A stretch of 64,000 nucleotides of DNA from Bacteroidales bacterium (lineage in GTDB: Bacteria > Bacteroidota > Bacteroidia > Bacteroidales > JAADJA01). A model generated the notes under the pieces. That model was not told the DNA's origin. It saw only the letters and a list, made by a program, of their open reading frames with translations, and did no database searches. A program made the position numbers and the translations under genes. The stretch's first letter is position 1; each line of letters starts with the position of its first letter. Positions 26,793-37,000 of this stretch are shown here, piece by piece. The stretch covers positions 1-64,000 of the forward strand of contig JAIOZL010000021.1 of the NCBI GenBank assembly GCA_021740645.1. Reading direction: 5' to 3'.

Positions 26793-28337
26793 ATGCAGTC
26801 ACAAGAGAACAATCCATCAAAAAGAGCTGATTTTCAGGATAAACTACAAAAAAGGCCCTCAAAAAATTTACTACAACAATCATTTTCAGAACATGGAAGG
26901 GTGCCTCCGCAGGCAGTAGATCTTGAAGAAGCCGTATTGGGTGCACTAATGCTTGAGCAAAATGCACTCACTGCAGTTATTGATATCCTTAAACCCGAAC
27001 TTTTTTATAAAGAAGCACACCAGGTAATTTTTAAGGCCATTCACAGTTTGTTTGCAAAATCAGAGCCCGTAGATATACTAACAGTTACCAACGAACTGAA
27101 ATCTACTGGTAATCTTGAACTTGTTGGAGGAGCTTACTTTATATCTCAACTCACTAACAGGGTAGCCTCAACAGCCAACATTGAATACCATGCCCGTATC
27201 ATATCTCAAAAATACATCCAAAGAGAGTTGATAAAAATATCTTCAGAAATCATTAAGGATGCCTTTGAAGACACAACTGACGTATTTGAATTGCTCGACA
27301 AAGCAGAACAAAATCTATTTTCGGTAAGTGAGAATAACTTTCGCCGCGACTATGACAGCATGCAGGCGCTAGTTAGGGAAGCTATTAAAGACATTGAATC
27401 TGCACGTGACCATGAAGGAAATTTACGAGGTATCCCCTCTGGGTTTACTGATCTTGACCGGATTACTGCAGGATGGCAAAAGTCGGACCTGGTCATTTTA
27501 GCTGCAAGGCCGGGTATGGGGAAAACAGCATTTGTATTGTCTATGGCTAGAAATATTGCTGTCGATTTTAATGTTCCACTTGCTATATTCTCTCTTGAGA
27601 TGTCATCCATACAGCTTGTAACAAGGTTGATATCCAGTGAAACACAACTTTCAGCGGATAAACTAAAAAAAGGGAATCTGGAAAACTATGAGTGGGAACA
27701 ACTTAATGCTAAAATTGGCAAACTGGTAGATGCTCCTTTGTATATAGATGACACACCTGCCCTTTCCATTTTTGAATTAAGGGCAAAATGCCGCCGTTTA
27801 AAAGCCCAGCATAATATCCAGATGATCATCATCGACTACATTCAGTTGATGTCGGTTGGTGGAGATAATAAAGGGAACCGCGAACAGGAGATCAGTACGA
27901 TATCACGTTCTTTAAAAGCCCTTGCAAAAGAGCTGAGCGTTCCGGTCATTACCCTTTCACAGCTTAACAGGTCGGTTGAAACCAGGGGCGGATCAAAAAG
28001 GCCCATTCTCTCTGACCTTAGGGAATCTGGTGCCATTGAGCAGGATGCTGACATGGTAATGTTTATTTACCGCCCTGAATATTATAAAATTGATCAGGAT
28101 GAGGAAGGAAATCCTACTAAAGGAATGGCTGAACTGATCATTGCTAAACACAGGAATGGCGCCCTGGCAGATGTTAAAATGCAATTCATTGATCGGTTTG
28201 CCAAATTCATTGACTATGAAGGGGGCAGTTTTGACCTTCCTGGTGATTTACCTTCTGAATATGATTATCCCGGCGAAAACTCCTATACGGTTCAATCAAG
28301 GATGAATGACATGGCAGATGATGACCAGCCATTTTAA
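26793..28337 (+). CDS. dnaB: replicative DNA helicase DnaB
   Basis: DnaB is the hexameric 5'-3' helicase at the replication fork. The 514-residue protein has an N-terminal primase-interacting domain starting R-V-P-P-Q-A-V-D-L-E-E-A-V-L-G-A near residue 36 and a RecA-type core. The core has Walker A A-A-R-P-G-M-G-K-T near residue 238, the S-L-E-M-S box, Walker B I-I-I-D-Y-I-Q-L-M and the arginine-finger region L-R-E-S-G-A-I-E-Q-D-A-D. No intein is present. The ATG at 26793 gives the usual Bacteroidota length with a short polar extension. Confidence 0.97.
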   Translation: MQSQENNPSKRADFQDKLQKRPSKNLLQQSFSEHGRVPPQAVDLEEAVLGALMLEQNALTAVIDILKPELFYKEAHQVIFKAIHSLFAKSEPVDILTVTNELKSTGNLELVGGAYFISQLTNRVASTANIEYHARIISQKYIQRELIKISSEIIKDAFEDTTDVFELLDKAEQNLFSVSENNFRRDYDSMQALVREAIKDIESARDHEGNLRGIPSGFTDLDRITAGWQKSDLVILAARPGMGKTAFVLSMARNIAVDFNVPLAIFSLEMSSIQLVTRLISSETQLSADKLKKGNLENYEWEQLNAKIGKLVDAPLYIDDTPALSIFELRAKCRRLKAQHNIQMIIIDYIQLMSVGGDNKGNREQEISTISRSLKALAKELSVPVITLSQLNRSVETRGGSKRPILSDLRESGAIEQDADMVMFIYRPEYYKIDQDEEGNPTKGMAELIIAKHRNGALADVKMQFIDRFAKFIDYEGGSFDLPGDLPSEYDYPGENSYTVQSRMNDMADDDQPF

Positions 28338-28371
28338 TTCTTGTACTTTTATGCCAACAATATCATTTACT

Positions 28372-28394
28372 TATTTGTTACAATACAACAAATA
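28372..28394 (+). terminator. possible hairpin after dnaB
   Basis: TATTTGTT (28372-28379) and AACAAATA (28387-28394) form a perfect 8-bp AT-rich stem with a 7-base loop, 34 bases past the dnaB stop. There is no clean T-run, so it may be a weak terminator or part of the leader of the next gene. Confidence 0.3.
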
Positions 28395-28415
28395 TATTAG
28401 CGTTTCTGATTCATT

Positions 28416-29681
28416 ATGGCAATAAGAAAATTTCTTTTAATAATTTCGATAAGTCTTTTTTCGCTTACTTCACAAGCAGCGTATCTATTTATACCCATGG
28501 ATGATACTCAGCAGGATCATCTCAAAGCATATGGCATAGCCTACTGGATCGTTGAACAAGAAGTTGAAGTTGATTGGCTCCTCAACTATAAGGGAGGAAG
28601 TTTTATGACAAAATACCACGATATTATTGAGCAGGAATGCAAAATCAGAGGTGTTTCCTATAACATCATTGCAGATGCACAATCCACTGCAATCCTTTTG
28701 GAAATATCTGATCCGCAGGTTAACATGGATGTAGTGAAATTGGTTAAAGCACCAAAAATTGCTGTCTATTCCCCGAAAAACAAGCAACCCTGGGATGATG
28801 CCGTAACGCTGGTTCTTACCTATGCTGAAATCCCGTATGATGTAGTTTATGATGAAGAAGTATTGGATATGAAGTTACCGTTGTATGACTGGCTGCATTT
28901 ACACCATGAAGATTTTACAGGACAGTATGGTAAATTTTGGGCGCGTTACCAGAATTCTGCATGGTACCAGGAAGATGTCAGGGTAAATGAAGAAATCGCT
29001 CACAAATTAGGATTTAGTAAGGTGTCGCAATGTAAACTGGCCGTGGCCAAAAAAATAAGGGATTTTACTGCAGGAGGTGGTTATTTGTTTTCGATGTGTT
29101 CGGCACCAGATAGCTATGATGTGGCATTAGCAGCTGAGGGTGTGGATATTTGTGATTATATGTTTGATGGTGATCCTCCTGACCCTAATGCTCAGCAGAA
29201 ATTAGATTATTCTAAATGTTTTGCGTTTACTGATTTTACAATCAGTACCAACCCATTTGAATACGAAATCTCCTCTATTGATATTTTACCAGCCCAGCGC
29301 AAAGCTAACAAGAATAACGATTTTTTTACACTTTTTGAATTCTCCGCAAAGTGGGATCCCGTCCCTACTATGTTGTGCCAGAATCATACAGAGATCATAT
29401 CAGGCTTTATGGGACAAACCACCGCCTTTAGAAAGCAATTTGTAAAACCTACCGTATTGGTAATGGGCGAAAACAAATCACTTGGCGAAGTGCGTTATAT
29501 CCATGGCGAGTATGCAAAAGGGATGTGGACCTTTTTAGCTGGTCATGATCCTGAGGATTATCAACATTTTGTTGGGGACCCACCCACTGATTTAAACCTG
29601 CATCCTAATTCAGCCGGATACCGCTTAATTTTAAACAATGTCTTGTTTCCTGCAGCAAAGAAAAAGAAGCAAAAGACATAA
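28416..29681 (+). CDS. exported protein of the Bacteroidota family often named asparagine synthetase B
   Basis: This 421-residue protein has a signal peptide (cleavage after S-Q-A-A near residue 22), then Y-L-F-I-P-M-D-D-T-Q-Q-D-H-L-K-A-Y-G-I-A-Y-W. I recognise it as the conserved Bacteroidota family that databases often call asparagine synthetase B. It lacks the N-terminal cysteine glutaminase and the S-G-G-L-D-S pyrophosphate loop of real AsnB. A segment G-G-G-Y-L-F-S-M-C-S-A near residue 225 looks like the nucleophile elbow of a class I glutamine amidotransferase-like fold, and G-H-D-P-E-D occurs near 370. A periplasmic GATase-like hydrolase is the best guess. The C-terminus ends in a lysine-rich tail. 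Confidence 0.6.
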   Translation: MAIRKFLLIISISLFSLTSQAAYLFIPMDDTQQDHLKAYGIAYWIVEQEVEVDWLLNYKGGSFMTKYHDIIEQECKIRGVSYNIIADAQSTAILLEISDPQVNMDVVKLVKAPKIAVYSPKNKQPWDDAVTLVLTYAEIPYDVVYDEEVLDMKLPLYDWLHLHHEDFTGQYGKFWARYQNSAWYQEDVRVNEEIAHKLGFSKVSQCKLAVAKKIRDFTAGGGYLFSMCSAPDSYDVALAAEGVDICDYMFDGDPPDPNAQQKLDYSKCFAFTDFTISTNPFEYEISSIDILPAQRKANKNNDFFTLFEFSAKWDPVPTMLCQNHTEIISGFMGQTTAFRKQFVKPTVLVMGENKSLGEVRYIHGEYAKGMWTFLAGHDPEDYQHFVGDPPTDLNLHPNSAGYRLILNNVLFPAAKKKKQKT

Positions 29682-29704
29682 ACCTGCCGGTTTAAATCTT
29701 TTAA
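29679..29704 (+). terminator. weak terminator overlapping the upstream stop codon
   Basis: TAAACC (29679-29684) and GGTTTA (29689-29694) form a 6-bp stem with loop TGCC, followed by AATCTTTTAA. The stem starts at the TAA stop itself. Confidence 0.35.
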
Positions 29705-29817
29705 TACAACTACTATTTTAAAATCATCTCTATTTTTTTCAATCTATATTCAATTATTATTACTACCTTTAATATCGTAAATAAATTTAACTTCTTATTT
29801 CGCAAGCATTTAAAAGT

Positions 29818-29875
29818 ATAACTGGAATAAGTAGCGAGGTTTATTTTAACAATAAAAAACCAGGTTTCCAGTTAT
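29818..29875 (+). repeat. 58-base inverted-repeat element in the 341-base gap
   Basis: ATAACTGGAA (29818-29827) is a perfect complement of TTCCAGTTAT (29866-29875). Inside, GGTTTATT (29838-29845) pairs with AATAAAAAACC (29851-29861) with two bulged A. The gap 29682-30022 otherwise holds AT-rich sequence with no gene and no clear -33/-7 pair. The element could be an RNA hairpin in the leader of the next gene or a mobile inverted-repeat remnant. Confidence 0.45.
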
Positions 29876-30022
29876 TTATTAACATCATACTTGAAAAAAG
29901 GATAAAAATTAACATTGAAATATAGGGTTAACCGGCCTTTATGTGTATTAGTTACTGAACGTTTCATCATGCTGCTGTCGTAATGCTAAAAATTTACAAA
30001 TGCAGTATCAAACATTAAGATC

Positions 30023-30778
30023 ATGAAGAAATCAAGGTATTTAATTATTGGCATTCTCCTCTGCTCTATTCAACCCACCTATAGCTCTGAACCAGATGAA
30101 TGGGCCGGACCACAGGAACGCGTCTTTTTTAGTAACTGGTCAATAAACATAAATATAGGAGCCACTTCTTATTTTGGCGACTTAAGTCAGTACGATCTAA
30201 ACCCAATAAAAAAGTTAGGTTATGAAAGTAAACTTGCCTATGGGTTTAATATTACTAAACGAATTAAATATTTCGAAGTGGCCGGGCAGGTTATTTATGG
30301 TGGGCTCAAAAGCAAATATCGCCCTGAACAGTCCTTTGAGACCCGAATAGTCGAATATAGTTTACAAGCTGGTTTGGATATTACCAAAGTACTTTTCCCA
30401 CACAATACGGGTAAATACGGTCTAGATGTTTATGTAGGTAGCGGCCAGTTTATGTTCAAAACAACTGCCTATAATGTTTTTGATGGGTTGCAAATACCCG
30501 TTGAAACAGGTACAGGAGTTCCTGAGTTTGTTTATTTTTTTGGTTGTCGTTTGAATGTTAAGGTGTCTGAAAAAATAAAGATTACGTCCGATCTTTCAAT
30601 CCGGCAGGCCCAAAACGACAACATCGACAGGTATATCGCGAATGGAGATTTTGACTATTATTCTTTTCTAAATATCGGGGTGAGCTATTCCTTTGGTCAA
30701 ATTTTTAAACCCATAAAGGACGAATCAAAACAAAAGGTCAATAAAAGAGTTCCTGTTTGGCGGGCTGAGAATAAGTGA
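30023..30778 (+). CDS. outer-membrane beta-barrel-like protein of unknown function
   Basis: The 251-residue protein has a signal peptide (cleavage around T-Y-S-S, residue 22). The mature part starts with an aromatic strand W-S-I-N-I-N-I-G-A-T-S-Y-F-G-D-L-S, followed by alternating polar/hydrophobic strands and a late F-L-N-I-G-V-S-Y-S-F-G-Q strand, the pattern of small outer-membrane barrels in this phylum. An unusual basic tail of about 25 residues follows the barrel. It stands alone between the gap element and a bidirectional terminator. Confidence 0.7.
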   Translation: MKKSRYLIIGILLCSIQPTYSSEPDEWAGPQERVFFSNWSININIGATSYFGDLSQYDLNPIKKLGYESKLAYGFNITKRIKYFEVAGQVIYGGLKSKYRPEQSFETRIVEYSLQAGLDITKVLFPHNTGKYGLDVYVGSGQFMFKTTAYNVFDGLQIPVETGTGVPEFVYFFGCRLNVKVSEKIKITSDLSIRQAQNDNIDRYIANGDFDYYSFLNIGVSYSFGQIFKPIKDESKQKVNKRVPVWRAENK

Positions 30779-30825
30779 TGATGCCTTCCTAAAAATGAAT
30801 ACAGTTGCTTTGTATTTTCCCAATC

Positions 30826-30863
30826 AAAAAAGAGCTGCCAATTCAACCTGGCAACCCTTTTTT
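30826..30863. terminator. bidirectional terminator between OM protein and aconitase genes
   Basis: AAAAAAG (from 30826) and CTTTTTT (to 30863) flank TGCCA (30836-30840) and TGGCA (30849-30853), which pair across an 8-base loop. The element gives a hairpin plus T-run on both strands between two convergent genes. Confidence 0.8.
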
Positions 30864-30898
30864 ACGTAAATCTGCCTTTAGCCTATCCTCAGGAAAAT

Positions 30899-33166
30899 TT
30901 ATTGATTATTGAGCTCTTTGATCAAATTCAAAGCACTCCCCGACTTAAACCATTCAATCTGGTTTTCATTGTAGGTATGGTTCACTGGAAATTCATCTTT
31001 TGATCCATCAGCATGATTTAGAACCACCGTTAATTGTTTTCCGGGAGCAAAATCAGTTAAACCAATAATATCAATCTTATCATCTTCCTTAACCTTATCA
31101 TAATCTGCTTTATCGGCAAAGGTGATTCCCAGCATTCCCTGCTTTTTAAGGTTGGTTTCATGAATACGGGCAAAAGAGCGAACCAAAACAACCTTTACTC
31201 CAAGGTGACGTGGTTCCATGGCTGCATGCTCCCTTGAAGAGCCTTCTCCATAATTCTCGTCACCAACTACAATAGAAGCCTGACCAGCAGCTTTATAAGC
31301 GCGGGCAGTATCAGGAACAGCAGCGTATTCTCCTGTTATTTGATTTTTAATTTTATTGGTAGCCTCGTTAAAATAATTCACAGCACCTATCAGCATATTA
31401 TTGGAAATATTATCCAGGTGTCCTCTAAATCTCAACCAGGGGCCGGCCATGGAAATATGATCAGTAGTGCATTTTCCTTTTGCTTTGATCAACAAGTTCA
31501 GTCCTTTGAAATCCTTCCCATCCCAGGGATCAAATGGCGACAGGAGTTGCAGCCTATCGGATTTGGGATTTACTGATATCTGAATACCGCTGCCATCTTT
31601 GGCTGGTTCCTGGTAACCGTTATCTTCCACCGCAAAACCCTTTATTGGCAGATCGAGTCCTTTAGGTTCGTCAAGTCTGACTTTCTCACCTTTTCTATTT
31701 GTGAGATAATCTGTCATTGGGTTAAAAGCAAGATCACCTGCAATAGCAAAAGCAGTGACCATTTCTGGTGATGCTACAAAACCATGGGTATTGGGATTTC
31801 CGTCATTGCGCTTGGCAAAGTTCCGGTTAAAAGAAGTCATAATGGAATTCTTCTCTCCTTTATCCGCATTATGCCTTGCCCACTGGCCGATACAAGGTCC
31901 ACAGGCATTGGCTAAAACCACACCGCCTATCTTTTCAAACACCTCAAGAAACCCATCCCTTTCAACGGTATAACGTACCATTTCAGAACCTGGGGTAACC
32001 GTATATTCTGATTTTACTTCAAGGTTTTTATCCAGGGCCTGCTGGGCCAATGATGCAGCTCTGCTAATATCTTCGTATGAACTGTTGGTGCATGAACCGA
32101 TAAGTCCTACTTCGAGTTTTGGTGGCCAACCATTTTCTTTAACGGCCTTAGCAAATTCAGATACCGGGGTCGCCAGGTCAGGCGTAAAAGGTCCGTTGAT
32201 GTGGGGTTCAAGTTCTGACAGGTTGATCTCAATAACCTGATCAAAATATTTTTCAGGTTGGGCATAAACTTCTGCATCACCAGATAAATATTCCTTAACG
32301 GCATCCGCTGCACTAGCTACATCGGACCTATCCGTTCCACGAAGATATTCAGCCATTTTATTGCCATAGCCAAAAATGGAAGTGGTTGCTCCTATTTCAG
32401 CACCCATATTACAAATGGTCCCTTTACCTGTACAACTAATACTATCAGCACCATCACCAAAGTATTCCACAATAGCACCGGTTCCCCCTTTAACCGTGAG
32501 TATACCAGCAACTTTAAGGATTACATCTTTGGCTGCTGTCCAGCCACTTAGCCTTCCTGTAAGTTTAACACCGATAAGTTTTGGAAATTTTAGTTCCCAT
32601 GGCATTCCAGCCATCACATCTACGGCATCAGCGCCACCAACCCCAATGGCCACCATTCCAAGTCCTCCTGCATTCACCGTATGTGAGTCTGTCCCAATCA
32701 TCATTCCACCAGGAAAGGCATAGTTCTCAAGCACTACCTGGTGAATGATACCTGCTCCGGGTTTCCAGAAACCGATACCATATTTATTAGAAACAGAGGC
32801 AAGAAAATCGTAAACCTCTTTGTTAGTAATATTTGCCGTGGCAAGATCTTCAGCTGCTCCAATTTTAGCCTGAATAAGATGGTCTGCATGGACTGTAGAC
32901 GGAACTGCGACTTTTTCTTTTCCAGCTTGCATAAACTGTAAAAGAGCCATCTGGGCAGTAGCATCCTGCATTGCTACACGGTCGGGTCGAAAATCAACAT
33001 ATGACTTACCTCTTTCATAGGCTTTTTGCGCCAGCCCTTCATCAAGGTGGGCATATAATATTTTTTCTGTGAGAGTTAATGGTTTGTTAACTACCTTACG
33101 AGCAGCCTCAATCCTTTTGGCCATCTGGGAATAGATCCCTTTAATCATGTCAATATCGAAAGTCAT
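30899..33166 (-). CDS. acn: aconitate hydratase (mitochondrial-type)
   Basis: Aconitase isomerises citrate and isocitrate in the TCA cycle with a 4Fe-4S cluster. The 755-residue protein has [11 protein letters not shown] near residue 160, the cluster cysteine in I-G-S-C-T-N-S-S near 355 and the pair in A-C-G-P-C-I-G-Q-W near 421. The swivel domain has [15 protein letters not shown] and the active-site arginine region S-F-A-R-I-H-E-T-N. Length and order match the mitochondrial/AcnA-like type rather than AcnB. A TATCTTTG -7-like box lies at 33240-33233, with a hairpin (33192-33214) in the presumed leader. Confidence 0.96.
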   Translation of the reverse strand: MTFDIDMIKGIYSQMAKRIEAARKVVNKPLTLTEKILYAHLDEGLAQKAYERGKSYVDFRPDRVAMQDATAQMALLQFMQAGKEKVAVPSTVHADHLIQAKIGAAEDLATANITNKEVYDFLASVSNKYGIGFWKPGAGIIHQVVLENYAFPGGMMIGTDSHTVNAGGLGMVAIGVGGADAVDVMAGMPWELKFPKLIGVKLTGRLSGWTAAKDVILKVAGILTVKGGTGAIVEYFGDGADSISCTGKGTICNMGAEIGATTSIFGYGNKMAEYLRGTDRSDVASAADAVKEYLSGDAEVYAQPEKYFDQVIEINLSELEPHINGPFTPDLATPVSEFAKAVKENGWPPKLEVGLIGSCTNSSYEDISRAASLAQQALDKNLEVKSEYTVTPGSEMVRYTVERDGFLEVFEKIGGVVLANACGPCIGQWARHNADKGEKNSIMTSFNRNFAKRNDGNPNTHGFVASPEMVTAFAIAGDLAFNPMTDYLTNRKGEKVRLDEPKGLDLPIKGFAVEDNGYQEPAKDGSGIQISVNPKSDRLQLLSPFDPWDGKDFKGLNLLIKAKGKCTTDHISMAGPWLRFRGHLDNISNNMLIGAVNYFNEATNKIKNQITGEYAAVPDTARAYKAAGQASIVVGDENYGEGSSREHAAMEPRHLGVKVVLVRSFARIHETNLKKQGMLGITFADKADYDKVKEDDKIDIIGLTDFAPGKQLTVVLNHADGSKDEFPVNHTYNENQIEWFKSGSALNLIKELNNQ

Positions 33167-33191
33167 ACGCTATGTTTTTTTAATATATTTT

Positions 33192-33214
33192 GGAATATCC
33201 GAAGTGTATATTCC
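33192..33214 (-). promoter_or_regulatory. hairpin in the aconitase leader
   Basis: GGAATAT (33192-33198) and ATATTCC (33208-33214) form a perfect 7-bp stem; its right arm runs into the palindrome ATTCCGGAAT. It sits between the -7-like box (33240-33233) and the start codon at 33166. The rest of the 356-base gap 33167-33522 is AT-rich without a gene. Confidence 0.35.
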
Positions 33215-33492
33215 GGAATTATTTTTGGGGTGCAAAGATAGTGTAAATATAGAACTTTTAAGATATAATCACGCATCAACTAGTTATAAAACCCCAAACT
33301 TATTAAATAGCAGGACTAACTTACTATTTTCAATTAAACATTTTCAATGGCAAGCACATTCTTAATTATCAATTAAATAATATTTAATACCTAAAAAGTT
33401 TTCTAAAAGTAAGTTGGCAAGTCTTTTAAAACTAATTTGTTAATTTTTTGTTAAATAGGTGCTATTCTATAAAATTAGTCGTTTACGTATAA

Positions 33493-33500
33493 TACATTTG
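33493..33500 (+). promoter_or_regulatory. -7-like box for the copper efflux locus
   Basis: TACATTTG fits TAnnTTTG and lies 22 bases before the start codon at 33523. No good -33 TTTG is found at 17-21 bases upstream, which would suit an activator-dependent promoter, but this is inference. Confidence 0.35.
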
Positions 33501-33522
33501 TGATATTCATAGTGGTAAAAAT

Positions 33523-33924
33523 ATGAAAACCAGTAAAATAATACATCTTTTTGTTGCCAGTATATTGTTATTTTCTACCATCGGAGTGGTGGTAAATAAG
33601 CATTATTCGGGGGGTGAATTATTTTCGACCGCTTTGTTTGTAAAAGCCCAATCGTGTTGCGCTTCCTCTTGCTGTCATCATGAGCGTGCAGGTGGTTGCA
33701 GAGAAGAAAGTGATTATTACCGGCTGGAAGCAGATTACATTACCCCCGAGTCGGAAACTAAGCTTAATCTTCATGGTGAGAATTTTACTTTCACAAGCTA
33801 TGAATTATATTCGAATGTGAATTCGAGTTCAATTGTGGTTTCATGTAATACAATGTTGATTTTATTTAAACCACCTCCCAAAATTCCGAACCTCCCTGTA
33901 TTATATCATTCCCTGTTAATCTGA
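33523..33924 (+). CDS. HYC_CC_PP-like small exported cysteine-rich protein
   Basis: This is a 133-residue protein with an N-terminal hydrophobic signal/anchor (8-24). It resembles the Bacteroidota family named for the motifs HYC, CC and PP, usually encoded just upstream of CusA-type pumps. Here the motifs are H-Y-S at 27-29 (Ser in place of the family Cys), two C-C pairs at 45-46 and 50-51 followed directly by H-H at 52-53, C59, and P-P-P at 117-119 near the C-terminus. The Cys/His cluster suggests binding of Cu(I) or Ag(I) in the periplasm. It lies 98 bases before cusA with a structured gap between. Confidence 0.7.
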   Translation: MKTSKIIHLFVASILLFSTIGVVVNKHYSGGELFSTALFVKAQSCCASSCCHHERAGGCREESDYYRLEADYITPESETKLNLHGENFTFTSYELYSNVNSSSIVVSCNTMLILFKPPPKIPNLPVLYHSLLI

Positions 33925-33926
33925 TT

Positions 33927-34008
33927 TTAAGGTAAATAATTTTAATCAGCCGATATTTTTATGGGCTGAAATACTACTATTCTGAATAAAGTATTCATTT
34001 TACCTTAA
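33927..34008 (+). promoter_or_regulatory. predicted three-way-junction structure between HYC_CC_PP gene and cusA
   Basis: An outer 10-bp stem pairs TTAAGGTAAA (33927-33936) with TTTACCTTAA (33999-34008). Two hairpins lie inside: TCAGCC (33946-33951) with GGCTGA (33964-33969), and AATACT (33970-33975) with AGTATT (33990-33995). The structure begins 3 bases after the upstream stop and ends 14 bases before the cusA ATG, where it could control read-through or translation. Confidence 0.45.
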
Positions 34009-34022
34009 TTCTAAATTAACTT

Positions 34023-37000
34023 ATGCTTAATAAAATCATCCGTTTTTTTCTTGAAAATAAACTGGTCACTTTTTTAGTCCTCACTATTTTCATAGGCTGG
34101 GGGATCGTTAATTCCCCGTTTAGTTGGGATACGGGCATTTTACCCAGTGACCCGGTACCTGTGGATGCCATCCCCGATATTGGCGAAAACCAGCAAATCG
34201 TTTATACCGAATGGCCTGGCCGGTCACCCCAGGATATCGAAGACCAGATTTCCTATCCACTAACCACATCTTTATTAGGAATTCCGGGTGTAAAAACCAT
34301 TCGAAGTAATTCCATTTTTGGTGTATCGAGTATTTACCTGATTTTTGAGGAAGATGTGGAATTTTATTGGAGCCGGAGCAGGATTTTAGAAAAATTAAGC
34401 TCCCTTCCCGCTGGTACTTTGCCTGATGATGTTTCGCCTGCTTTGGGGCCAGATGCTACTGCCCTGGGCCAGGTTTACTGGTACACCCTGGAAGGAAGAG
34501 ATAAGGAAGGGAATCCATCCGGAGGCTGGGATCCGCATGAACTTCGTACAATCCAGGATTTTTATGTCCGCTACTCTTTAACTTCTGCGAAAGGTGTTGC
34601 TGAAGTAGCTTCGATTGGAGGTTTTGTAAAAGAATATCAAATTGATATTGACCCCAATGCCATGAAAGCGCACGGGGTAAATGTGATGCAAATTATGGCT
34701 GCAGTCAAGAACAGCAACCTTGATATTGGTGCCCGGACCATTGAATTTAACCGCGTCGAATACCTTGTCAGGGCCATAGGGTATATTAAAAATCTGGAAG
34801 ACCTGGAAAAAAGTGTGGTCGCGGTACGTGAAAATGTACCCATTCGATTGAAAGATGTAGCAAAGATCAACTTCGGCCCTGCTACACGCCGGGGCGGCCT
34901 CGATAAAGGCGGGGCGGAAGCAGTCGGGGGTGTAGTTGTTGCAAGGTATGGTTCAAATCCCCTGGAAGCCATTGAGAATGTCAAAGCAAAAATCGCAGAA
35001 ATTGCCCCAGGATTGCCGTCGAAAACACTGGATGATGGAACAATTTCTAAAGTGACCATTGTCCCTTTTTACGACCGGACTGGATTAATAAAAGAGACCC
35101 TCGGTACCTTAGAAGAGGCCATATCACTTGAATTGCTAATTAGTATTCTGGTGGTAATTGTTTTGGTTTTAAACCTTAGGGCGTCTTTTCTAATATCCAG
35201 TTTATTGCCCATAGGTGTGCTCATTACTTTTATTACTATGCGTCAGTTTGGTGTTGATGCAAATATCGTAGCCCTTTCAGGTATTGCCATTGCCATTGGA
35301 GTAATGGTGGATGTGGGCATCGTTTTTACGGAAAACATAATCCGGCATATCGAACTTCCTGAAAATATTGGGGCCCGTGGTAAAAAACTTCTCAACGTGG
35401 TGTATGAGGGCACCACCGAAGTAGCAACTGCTGTCATTACAGCATTGGCCACCACCATCGTAAGTTTTTTACCTGTATTTGCCATGGAAGCAGCCGAAGG
35501 AAAACTATTTAAACCGCTGGCCTTTACTAAAACATTCACCATGTTGGCAGCTCTGGTGATTGGTTTAATCATTATTCCCATGTTGGCCCATTTGGTTTTT
35601 TCAATCCGTTTTGATAAAAACAGGTTTAAGAAAGTTTGGGATTTATTGTTGATCGGTTCAGGATTGATTATTTCAATTTTTACAGGATATTACATTGCTT
35701 TGGCATTGACTGCCTATGGATTAAATAGTTTTTTTGCAGAGCGCTGGCCGGAAACGAAAAAATCCTGGGTAAACTTTATAAATATTGCCATTACTGTCGT
35801 TGTTGTGGTATTCTTCCTGACAAAAGCATGGGTTCCACTTGGAGCCCAAAATTCGCTCTTTGCCAATTTCTTATTTGTTATTTTATTGGTTGGGGTGATA
35901 TTGGGAGCCATGTCACTCATTGTTGTATTTTACCCAAAAATATTAAAATGGTGCCTCAATAATAAATGGACATTTCTGACAATCCCAATTCTCATTGTAG
36001 CCTTTGGAGTTTCCAGTTGGTTAGGTTTTAATAAAATATTCGGGTTTATGCCTGATTTTATAAAAACATCACGTGTGTATCAAAGCTTGAATAACACCCT
36101 CCCGGGTATAGGAAAAGAGTTTATGCCTTCGCTGGATGAAGGTTCTTTCCTGTTAATGCCAACCACCATGCCTCATTCGAGTATTGAGGAAAACCTTGAA
36201 GTTATTCGCATACTGGATAAAAGAATGAATTCCATTCCTGAAGTGGAAAGTGTGGTAGGCAAATGGGGCCGTGTAAATTCGGCCCTTGACCCGGCGCCGA
36301 CCTCCATGTTTGAGAATTTGATTAATTATAAATCAGAATATATCCTGAGTGAATCAGGGCATAGAATGCGTTTTAAAGTAGATAAAAACGATGCTTTTAT
36401 TTTACAGGATGGAAGCATTTATAATCCTAAGGAAGATGTATTCCGGTTGATTGGGAAAGAAAACCTGACAGAAGACAAAAACGGGGAATATTTCAGGCAG
36501 TGGCGCGATGAAATAAAATCCCCCAATGACATTTGGGATGAAATCATCAGTCAGGCTACCATTCCCGGATTGACCTCAGCGCCAAAACTACAACCCATTC
36601 AAACCCGGTTGGTGATGTTGCAAACAGGCATGAGAGCCCCAATGGGAATAAAAGTTTTTGGGCCAACTTTGGAATCTATTGAACAGACGGGATTTGAACT
36701 TGAAAAACTCCTGAAAGAGGTGGATGGGGTTCAGGGAATGTCAGTATTTGCTGACCGTGTGGTAGGCAAACCATACCTGGAATTAGAAATTGACCGGGAT
36801 GCGATTGCACGATTCGGATTGACAATAAATCAACTGCAATCAAACATAAGCAGCGCCATCGGCGGAATGAAGCTAACAACAACGGTTGAAGGCAGGGAAC
36901 GCTTTCCGGTACGTTTACGTTATGCCCGTGAATACCGCGACAACCCGGATGACCTCAAGAAAATACTGATCCCTACCCCGTCAGGTACACAAATTCCTTT

